In this document: in pieces, positions 7,547 to 13,808 of the stretch | Layout of the letters: the number at the start of each line of letters is the position of its first letter | How positions within the stretch are numbered: the stretch's first letter is position 1 | Source of the DNA: Patulibacter sp040675535 | GTDB lineage: Bacteria; Actinomycetota; Thermoleophilia; Solirubrobacterales; Solirubrobacteraceae | Assembly: GCF_040675535.1 (NCBI RefSeq) | Contig: NZ_JBFAPC010000027.1 | Location: forward strand, 1-45,164 | Length of the DNA: 45,164 nucleotides | Reading direction: 5' to 3' | Notes under the pieces: model-generated | What the model saw: only the letters and a program-made list of their open reading frames with translations | Database searches by the model: none | Told to the model about the DNA's origin: nothing | Program-made: the position numbers and the translations under genes

Positions 7547-8017
7547 GTGATCGGACGCGTGTGGATCGCCGGGCTCGCCGTCGTCGTCGGCCTGGGGGTC
7601 GTCGGGTGCGGCGGGGGCGACGACGCGCCGGATCGGCCGGGATCCACGGCGCCTCGCGACGTGCGGCTCGATGTCGGCGACGGCAGGACGGCGGTCCCGG
7701 ACGGCTGGAAGCTCGCCCCGGAGGACACGGGCAAGAACGTCCGCGACGTCATCGCGGGCACGAAGGAGTCCTTCGACGACCAGCGGATCCGCGGCGCGCG
7801 GTTCGTGGTCCGGGACCCGACCCGGCTCGGCGGCACCCGCGCGGTCGTGTTCGACACCTACGTGCCCGCCGCGGCCGGTGGCCAGGTCCTCGTCCGCACG
7901 CTCGTCGGCAGCCGCGGCTCCCGGATGTACTCGCTCCAGGTCAACGGTCCGGCGAGCGACGGCCCGCGGATGCGCGGCGTCGTCGAGGGCGTCCGCCGAG
8001 CGTGGACCTGGCGCTGA
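7547..8017 (+). CDS. Small secreted lipoprotein of unknown function
   Basis: A 156-residue protein with a type II signal peptide: hydrophobic core IAGLAVVVGLGVV and a lipobox ending at Cys21 (VVGC), followed by a Gly/Asp-rich linker. The mature part is about 120 residues with alternating strands and no recognised domain. GTG 7547 is chosen over GTG 7538 because a -10-like TAGAGT (7534-7539) ends 7 nt before it, fitting a leaderless start. It converges on the secreted-protein gene at 8085, with a strong hairpin between the two. Confidence 0.72.
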   Translation: MIGRVWIAGLAVVVGLGVVGCGGGDDAPDRPGSTAPRDVRLDVGDGRTAVPDGWKLAPEDTGKNVRDVIAGTKESFDDQRIRGARFVVRDPTRLGGTRAVVFDTYVPAAAGGQVLVRTLVGSRGSRMYSLQVNGPASDGPRMRGVVEGVRRAWTWR

Positions 8018-8033
8018 TCCGCCCCCGGCGGAG

Positions 8034-8066
8034 GCGCGCCACGCCGGCGGCGCCGGCGTGGCGCGC
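8034..8066. terminator. Bidirectional hairpin between convergent genes
   Basis: A perfect 16-bp inverted repeat (GCGCGCCACGCCGGCG and its complement) separated by one base, located between the stop codons of two convergent genes (8017 and 8085). It likely terminates transcription in both directions. Confidence 0.75.
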
Positions 8067-8084
8067 GGCGCGACCCGCCGTCCG

Positions 8085-9134
8085 TCAGTCCCGGATGTCG
8101 AAGTACCCGTCGCCGTCCAGGACGACGCCGGCGGACGGGTTGGCCGGGTAGGCGCCCGCGTCGTCGGGGAAGATCCCGAGCGTCTCGATCCGCTCCTTGC
8201 CGTCGGCGAACGCCAGGCGCAGCGTCCGGTCCGCGCGGATCTCGTAGGTGCCCTTCTGGTCCGCCGGCACCGACGCGTAGTCGACGACCGGACCGCTCCC
8301 CGACGCGACGGCGCCGCGGATGAACGTCCCGTCGGGGCGGAACGTCAGGTTCTCCGTGAAGTAGTTGCAGTACAGCGGGCAGAGGCCGCTGCTGTTGGAG
8401 TACGTGAGGACGGTGTCCCACTTCGCGCCCGGCGTCGGGGCGCCGAGCAGGAAGTGCGCCTGGCCGTCGAGCGTGAGCTTGTCGCCCTCGATCGTCGCGG
8501 GCTTGCCGTCGATCGTCAGCGCCTTCGTCTTCGGGTCGAACGTGTAGGGCTTGCAGGTGTCGCTCACCGCGGCGCACGTCGGGAACGAGCCCTCGGCGTC
8601 GCCGGTGAAGACGAAGGACGGGCCCGTGAAGAGCAACGTGTACTGCTGGATGCCGTTGAGGGTGTACTGCGAGCCCCAGTAGTAGCGGCCGTCGAGCGTC
8701 TCGGGCTTCGGCGCGGGGGCGGGCTTCGCCTTCGGCCCGAACGCGATCCGGCCCGAGGCCAGCGGCTTGGAGCCCCGCCGCAGCCGGAGCCCGAAGGTCC
8801 CGGCGCTCGGCCCGGACTTCGCGCGTCGCAGCGAGACGGTCACGCGCACCTTCGCCCCGGCCTTCAGGGGCTTGAGCGTGCGGACGCCGCGCTTGGCGCC
8901 GGTGATCTTGGCGGTCACGCCCTTGAGGCCCGCGGCGCGGAGCGACAGGCCCGTGAGCCGGCCCTTGCCGGTGTTGGCGACGGTGACGGTCGCCTTGGCG
9001 CCCTTGGTCGTCAGCGCCTTGGTGATCGGCGTGGCGGTGACGGTCGCGGCGGGTGACGCGGCGTGGGCGGCCGGCGCGGCCGCGAGGACGGACGCCGCGA
9101 CGACGGCGGCCGGCCAGAGGGGGATCTTGGGCAT
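8085..9134 (-). CDS. Secreted two-part protein, unknown function
   Basis: A 349-residue protein with a Sec signal peptide (ATG 9134; core AAVVAASVLAAAPAA, cleavage after AHA). Residues about 28-140 form an immunoglobulin-like strand-rich region of the CARDB/NEW3 style, with TVTVANTGKGRLTGLSLRAAG as its hallmark. After a Pro/Ala/Lys linker (PAPAPKPE) comes a domain of about 190 residues that starts GRYYWGSQY and contains four cysteines (CAAVSDTC, CPLYC), probably two disulfides. The second domain resembles beta-barrel or lipocalin-like exported proteins, but no family is recognised. It is probably cell-wall associated. Confidence 0.75.
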   Translation of the reverse strand: MPKIPLWPAAVVAASVLAAAPAAHAASPAATVTATPITKALTTKGAKATVTVANTGKGRLTGLSLRAAGLKGVTAKITGAKRGVRTLKPLKAGAKVRVTVSLRRAKSGPSAGTFGLRLRRGSKPLASGRIAFGPKAKPAPAPKPETLDGRYYWGSQYTLNGIQQYTLLFTGPSFVFTGDAEGSFPTCAAVSDTCKPYTFDPKTKALTIDGKPATIEGDKLTLDGQAHFLLGAPTPGAKWDTVLTYSNSSGLCPLYCNYFTENLTFRPDGTFIRGAVASGSGPVVDYASVPADQKGTYEIRADRTLRLAFADGKERIETLGIFPDDAGAYPANPSAGVVLDGDGYFDIRD

Positions 9135-9281
9135 GGGGGAGTGAGGATCGGGGGATCGGTCCGCCGGACGACGCGGGGCGCGAACACCCCGCCCGCCGGT
9201 CGACCGCAAGATATCCGAGGCCCGGGGTCGAGTTCCAGGGTTCGGGCCGCGCAGCCCCATCCGGTCCTCGTCGTCGCCGAT

Positions 9282-9306
9282 CGGGTCCGGGCGTCCCCGG
9301 GACCCG
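9282..9306 (-). terminator. Hairpin terminator of the sulfur gene cluster
   Basis: Arms CGGGTCC and GGACCCG with an inner GGG/CCC extension (one bulge), beginning 14 nt downstream of the stop codon of the last gene of the minus-strand cluster. The position suits the end of the long operon. Confidence 0.5.
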
Positions 9307-9319
9307 GCACCGAGCCCCC

Positions 9320-10687
9320 TCAGATCGCCTTGCCCGGGTTGAGGATCCCCCCGGGATCGAGCAGCGACTTGATCTGGTGCTGGATCCGGTCGACGTCCTC
9401 GCCGACCTCGCGCGCGACCCAGTCGCGCTTGAGCAGCCCGATGCCGTGCTCGCCGGTCACGGTGCCGCCGAGCCGCAGTGCGAGCGCGAAGACCGCTTCG
9501 ACCGCCTCCGCCACGTGCTCGGGCACGTCGTCGGCGTCGCGGTCCACGACCACGATCGGGTGGACGTTGCCGTCGCCCGCGTGCGCGAAGACGAAGATGC
9601 GGGCGCCGGTACGCTCGGCGATGCGGTGGATCCCGTCGATCGCCTCGGCGAGGCGCGACGGGGGCACGGCGATGTCCTCGATCAGGACGCGCCCGAGCCG
9701 CTCGAGCGCCGGCAGGGCCTGGCGGCGCGCCGTCGTGAGCTCGGCGCTGCGCGCGGGATCGTCGGACCGCTCGACGACGCGGGCCAGCGGCTCGAGCACG
9801 TCGGCGACCACCGCTGCCTCGATCGCGGCGGCGTGCCCGTCGGTCTGCACGAGCAGGAACGCGGCCCCGGACGCGCGCAACGACGTGCCCTCGAGCGCGT
9901 CGATGGCCTCCAGCGTCGCGCCGTCCACGAGCTCGAGCGTCACGGGCCGGACGCCGCTGCTGCGCACCGCGATCGCGGCGTCCGCGGCCTGCCGGACGTC
10001 GTCGAAGAACGCGGCGACCGTGCTCGTGGCGACGGGGCGCGGGAGCAGCCGGAGCGTCGCGCCGACGATCACGCCGAGCGTGCCCTCCGAGCCGACGAAG
10101 AGCCCGAGCAGGTCGTAGCCCGTGACCCGCTTGAGGACCGGCGCGCCGAGCGACAACAGCCGGCCGTCGGCGCGCACGACGTCGAGGGCGAGGACGGCGT
10201 CGCGGGTGACGCCGTACTTCGCGCCGCGGAGCCCGCCGGCGTTGGTGGCGATGTTGCCGCCGATCGTGGAGATCGCGACGCTGCCCGGATCCGGGGCGTA
10301 GAAGAGGCCGTGGGCGGCCGCCGCGGCGTCGAGGTCCGCCGTGATCACGCCCGGCTCCACGACCGCGACCTGGTCGTCCGGGCGGATCGCGAGGATGCGG
10401 TCCAGCCGCGAGAGGTCCAACACGATCGCGTCCGGCCCCGCGATCGCCCCGCCCGCCACCCCGCTGCCGGCGCCCCGGGTGACGACCGGCAGGCCGTGGG
10501 CGGTCGCGAACCGCAGGGTGGCCTGGACCTCCGTGACCGAGCGGGCGCGCACGAGCAGCGCGGCCCCCCGCAGGACGGGCGACCCGGAGCGGTCGCGACT
10601 GGCCGCGACGAGGTCGGCCGGCGCGACGGACCAGTCCGACAGCTCCGCGACCAGCGCGCCGAACGGTGCCGCCGCGGTCACCGTCAT
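9320..10687 (-). CDS. GlcD-type FAD-linked 2-hydroxyacid oxidase/dehydrogenase (copy 1)
   Basis: A 455-residue flavoprotein of the vanillyl-alcohol-oxidase/PCMH fold. The FAD-binding half has RGAGSGVAGG near residue 72 and PDPGSVAISTIGGNIATNAGG near 132-152. The C-terminal FAD-oxidase domain carries the signature GEHGIGLLKR at 412-421 and ends with LLDPGGILNPGK. Relatives oxidise D-lactate, glycolate or other 2-hydroxyacids to 2-oxoacids, passing electrons to quinone or cytochrome. ATG 10687 overlaps the rhodanese stop (ATGA), so it is translationally coupled as the last gene of the operon. Context suggests a sulfur-bearing hydroxyacid as substrate; this is inference. Confidence 0.9.
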   Translation of the reverse strand: MTVTAAAPFGALVAELSDWSVAPADLVAASRDRSGSPVLRGAALLVRARSVTEVQATLRFATAHGLPVVTRGAGSGVAGGAIAGPDAIVLDLSRLDRILAIRPDDQVAVVEPGVITADLDAAAAAHGLFYAPDPGSVAISTIGGNIATNAGGLRGAKYGVTRDAVLALDVVRADGRLLSLGAPVLKRVTGYDLLGLFVGSEGTLGVIVGATLRLLPRPVATSTVAAFFDDVRQAADAAIAVRSSGVRPVTLELVDGATLEAIDALEGTSLRASGAAFLLVQTDGHAAAIEAAVVADVLEPLARVVERSDDPARSAELTTARRQALPALERLGRVLIEDIAVPPSRLAEAIDGIHRIAERTGARIFVFAHAGDGNVHPIVVVDRDADDVPEHVAEAVEAVFALALRLGGTVTGEHGIGLLKRDWVAREVGEDVDRIQHQIKSLLDPGGILNPGKAI

Positions 10688-11067
10688 GCGGCGGGCGCGG
10701 TCGCCTCGGTCGTCGGGAGCCCGGCGTCCTTCCAGGCCGGGAAGCCACCGTCGACGTGCACGACGTCGGTGAACCCGCGCCGGATGAGCTCCTCCGCGAC
10801 GGGTCCGGAGCCGTTGATCGAACCGCAGATGACGACGATCGGGCGCCCCGGCTCGTGGTCGTCGAACGTCTCCTCGAGGCGCTCGCGGTCGACGATCTCG
10901 GCCTCCGGGAGGCCGCCGGTCCGCTCGCGGCCGCCGGCGCTGCGGACGTCGATGAAGCGCGCGCCGCCGCGCACCGCGGCGGCGGCCACGACGGGGGAGA
11001 CGAGCACGGCGGCGGTGGGGGTCTCGGGGGTGGAGGGCAGGTCGCAGGCGGTGGTGGTGTCGGTCAT
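10684..11067 (-). CDS. Single-domain rhodanese-like sulfurtransferase
   Basis: A 127-residue single rhodanese domain. It starts with the strand RFIDVRSAGGRERTGGLPEA (rhodanese CH2A-like region) and has a Cys81 active-site position in VVICGSINGSG, followed by VAEELIRRGFTDVVHVDGGFPAWKDAGLP, the classic C-terminal motif. The loop after the cysteine (CGSINGS) differs from the usual CRxGxR pattern and lacks its arginine, so thiosulfate may not be the donor. It would carry persulfide sulfur in the cytoplasm. It sits between the two GlcD-type genes and has an unusually long 145-nt leader with two hairpins. Confidence 0.85.
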   Translation of the reverse strand: MTDTTTACDLPSTPETPTAAVLVSPVVAAAAVRGGARFIDVRSAGGRERTGGLPEAEIVDRERLEETFDDHEPGRPIVVICGSINGSGPVAEELIRRGFTDVVHVDGGFPAWKDAGLPTTEATAPAA

Positions 11068-11162
11068 GTCCGGTCCTTCGGGTTCGGGTGTTCGGGGGGA
11101 TTGCAGGCGGGGGCCTGCGGGGCAGAGGTGGTGTGCTCGGACGCGGGTCGGGTCGCCGGCGT

Positions 11163-11192
11163 CCGGCGGCGCGCCCGTGCGGGCGCCGCCGG
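11163..11192 (-). promoter_or_regulatory. Intra-operon hairpins upstream of the rhodanese gene
   Basis: CCGGCGGC-type arms with an inner GCGCCCG/CGGGC pairing (one 2-nt bulge) form a strong hairpin 21 nt after the GlcD copy 2 stop. A second smaller one (GCAGGC-GGGG-GCCTGC, 11103-11118) follows in transcription order. In an operon whose other genes mostly overlap, this 145-nt gap may be a partial terminator, processing site or mRNA-stability element. Confidence 0.45.
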
Positions 11193-11212
11193 TCGTGGTG
11201 CGGCTCCAGCCG

Positions 11213-12700
11213 TCAGCCGTCCGGCGTCGGCCGGCCGAGCTTCTTGCCGGGGTTGAAGAGGTTCGCGGGATCCAGCGCGTGCTTGATCGCCTCGTGCGCC
11301 GCGACGGCGGAGGACGACCACTGGCCGAGCAGCTGGCCGCGCTTGAGGACGCCGAGGCCGTGCTCGCCGCTGACCGACCCGCCGAGCTCGCGGGCGAGGT
11401 CGAAGACGGCGTTCGCGGCCGCCTGCGCGCGGCGGATGTGCTCGGGGTCGGCGGGGTCGTAGAGGAAGGTCGCGTGGAGGTTGCCGTCGCCGGCGTGGCC
11501 CCAGGACGTCGCCTCGAGGCCGACTTCGGCACCGATGTCCAGCGTCCCCTGGATCGCCTCGGCCAGGCGGTCGAGCGGGACGCTGATGTCCTCGGCCAGC
11601 TTCTCGCCCCGCACCGCCCGGACGACGAGGGAGACGCCGCTGCGCCAACGCCAGACCTCCGCGGCGTCGTGGACCCGGGCGCCCGGGCCGAGGGCGTCCA
11701 GAAGCGCCACGCGCTCGGCGTCGGACTCGGCCTCGGCGACGACGAGGACGTCCACGTCGCGGGCGTCGAGGAACGGCGGCGGGGCGTGCCGGAGGGCGGT
11801 GCCCTGGACGTACTCCAGCGTCGCGGGGACGACGCCGGAGGCGAGCACCGCCCGGATCGCCTCGACGCCCGCGGAGATCGAGCCATAGCCGGCGACGACC
11901 GGGACCGCCGTCGGCGGCGCCGGCACGAACCGCAGCCACGCGGCGGTGATGATCCCGAGGGTGCCCTCGCTGCCGATCAGGAGGCCGCGCAGGTCGTAGC
12001 CGGCCACGTCCTTGCGCAGCGGCCCGCCGAAGCGCACCAGCTCGCCGGGCGCGATCACGGCCTCGATCCCGGTGACCCAGCGGCCGGTGACCCCGTGCTT
12101 GAAGGCGTGGGGGCCGCCGGCGTTCGTGGCCAGGTTGCCGCCGATCTGGGACTGCTCGGGCGCCCCGGGGTCCGGGGGGAAGTGCAGGCCGCTCTCGCGG
12201 GCCAGCCGCTGGACGGTGGCCGTGGTGACGCCGGCCTCGACCTCCGCCCGCCAGAGCAGCGGATCGAAGGAGCGGACCCGGTCGAGGCGGTCCAGCGCGA
12301 CCGCCACCTGCGGCGCTCCGCCCTCGGGCACGATCCCGCCGGAGTATCCGGTCCGGCCTCCGACGGGCACGATCGCCACGCCGTGGCCGTAGGCCCACGC
12401 GACGGTGCTCGCGACCTCCTCCGCGTCGCCCGGATGGACGACGACGGGCGCGACGGCCGTCAGGCCGCTGGCGTCGCCCAGCGGGACCCCGCGCTCGACG
12501 TGCTCCGCGCCGACGACGGCGCCCAGCGCCGCGGCGATGGCGTCGTCGGAGGGCGGCGGAGCGGCCGCATCGGCGGACGGGGGCGCGGCGATCGCCACGC
12601 CGTCCGTCGCAGCCGAGGCCTCGCCGTCGACCTGGCCCTCGGGGTCCGCCTCGTCGACCGAAGCCGGACGGCCGTCCGTGCTGGGGGCCGACGGGCTCAC
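11213..12700 (-). CDS. GlcD-type FAD-linked 2-hydroxyacid oxidase/dehydrogenase (copy 2)
   Basis: A 495-residue flavoprotein of the same family as copy 1. About 50 residues of Ala/Pro/Asp/Ser-rich N-terminal extension precede the FAD-binding domain (GGRTGYSGGIVPEGG; PPDPGAPEQSQIGGNLATNAGG). The C-terminal domain has GEHGLGVLKR at 445-454 and LDPANLFNPGKKLG. The flavin-loop sequence differs from copy 1 (SQIGGN in place of STIGGN), and the two are only moderately similar, so they are old paralogs with probably different substrates. GTG 12700 overlaps the stop of the upstream monooxygenase (GTGA). It likely oxidises a 2-hydroxyacid in the same pathway. Confidence 0.88.
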   Translation of the reverse strand: MSPSAPSTDGRPASVDEADPEGQVDGEASAATDGVAIAAPPSADAAAPPPSDDAIAAALGAVVGAEHVERGVPLGDASGLTAVAPVVVHPGDAEEVASTVAWAYGHGVAIVPVGGRTGYSGGIVPEGGAPQVAVALDRLDRVRSFDPLLWRAEVEAGVTTATVQRLARESGLHFPPDPGAPEQSQIGGNLATNAGGPHAFKHGVTGRWVTGIEAVIAPGELVRFGGPLRKDVAGYDLRGLLIGSEGTLGIITAAWLRFVPAPPTAVPVVAGYGSISAGVEAIRAVLASGVVPATLEYVQGTALRHAPPPFLDARDVDVLVVAEAESDAERVALLDALGPGARVHDAAEVWRWRSGVSLVVRAVRGEKLAEDISVPLDRLAEAIQGTLDIGAEVGLEATSWGHAGDGNLHATFLYDPADPEHIRRAQAAANAVFDLARELGGSVSGEHGLGVLKRGQLLGQWSSSAVAAHEAIKHALDPANLFNPGKKLGRPTPDG

Positions 12701-13803
12701 GTGGCCGGGGTCCACCCGAGGGCGGGACCGACGTGCGCGGCCATGTCCCGGAGGACGCGGACGTTCTCGTCCAGGCCGAAGGCGGGCGGCAGGAAGAGGG
12801 CGATCTCGTCGGCGGCCTGGATGCCCGGATCCGCCAGCAGCGCCTCGACGATCGCGTCGGGATCGCCACGGAAGACCGGGGAGACGAGGAGCGATCCGAG
12901 GTCCGCCGGCCGCTTGGAGAGGTCGTGCACGAGGGCGCCCCTGGGCCTCGACGCGGCCGGTCCCTCCGTCCGGCGCTGGAGGTCGTACGCCTCGTACTTC
13001 GCGGCCAGCTCCGGCGTCGTCGCCGGCAGGATCGACGCGGCCACCGTGACCGGGGGCGCGGGGTCGGGGCCCGGCCACGCGGCGCGGTAGGCCGCGATGA
13101 CCTCGGCCTGGTACTCGGGGAACGTGCGGCCCTCGTCGGCGGAGTGCAGGATCGTGCCGGTCATCAGGCGCAGGCGCTGCGCCGCGGCGTCCCGGGCCGA
13201 CGCGACGTGGCCCGACCCGTAGGCGATCCGGTCCCGCAGGCCGTCGCTGTGCGGGGTGACGCGCAGCTCGCTTCCGACCCGGAGCAGCGCGTCGTCGTCC
13301 TCCCGCACCGTGTGGAGCGTCCGGCCCTCGACCGCGGCGAGGAAGCGCAGGAGGCGGCGCTGGCCCTCGGCGCGGGCGTCGGTGCGGGCGTGCCCGAAGA
13401 CGGGCTCGAAGCCCGCGCGGCCACTGGAGAGCGTGAGCCGGAGCCGGCCGTCGACCAGCAGGTCGGTGGTCCCGGCGGCCTCGGCCAGGAGGACGGGGTC
13501 CTGGTACCGCATCGGGATGACCGCCGAGCCCAGGGTGATCCGCCCGGTCCGCTGGCCGGCCGCCGCGAAGAACGGCAGGGGCGAGGAGAGGTAGTTGTCG
13601 AAGTGCCGCTGGTACGCCCAGCTGGACTGGTAGCCGAGCCGCTCGGCGGCCTCGATCAGCGCGATGCCGTCGCGCAGCCCGCGCTTGGCGCCGTCGGGGC
13701 CGTCGTCGAACGAGACGCGCTGGTTGAAGCTCAGGTGCAGGCGGCCGGGGGCTCGCGTGCTCGTCGTGGGCGCGGGCTCGGCCGTGGGCAGGTTCGTGGA
13801 CAT
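12697..13803 (-). CDS. Luciferase-like (LLM-class) flavin-dependent monooxygenase
   Basis: A 368-residue TIM-barrel LLM-class enzyme: LSFNQRVSFDDG at the start, then LIEAAERLGYQSSWAYQRHF, RITLGSAVIPMRYQDPVLLAEAAGT and LVDGRLRLTLSSGRAG, the FMNH2-binding strands. The family uses reduced FMN from a partner reductase to cleave C-S bonds or oxidise thioethers and sulfones. It is unlike the two SsuD-type paralogs upstream in the operon. No flavin reductase gene is seen in this window, so FMNH2 must come from elsewhere. The stop overlaps the next gene's GTG by 4 nt. The substrate is unknown, but context argues for an organosulfur compound. Confidence 0.87.
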   Translation of the reverse strand: MSTNLPTAEPAPTTSTRAPGRLHLSFNQRVSFDDGPDGAKRGLRDGIALIEAAERLGYQSSWAYQRHFDNYLSSPLPFFAAAGQRTGRITLGSAVIPMRYQDPVLLAEAAGTTDLLVDGRLRLTLSSGRAGFEPVFGHARTDARAEGQRRLLRFLAAVEGRTLHTVREDDDALLRVGSELRVTPHSDGLRDRIAYGSGHVASARDAAAQRLRLMTGTILHSADEGRTFPEYQAEVIAAYRAAWPGPDPAPPVTVAASILPATTPELAAKYEAYDLQRRTEGPAASRPRGALVHDLSKRPADLGSLLVSPVFRGDPDAIVEALLADPGIQAADEIALFLPPAFGLDENVRVLRDMAAHVGPALGWTPAT

Positions 13804-13808
13804 CGCGG

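Noticed and set aside
9053..13090. Very long plus-strand open frame of over 1,300 codons opposite the oxidase and monooxygenase genes
   Set aside because: It is an antisense artefact of GC-rich codon use: Arg/Gly/Ala/Asp-rich with no domain, while the minus strand carries clear conserved proteins.
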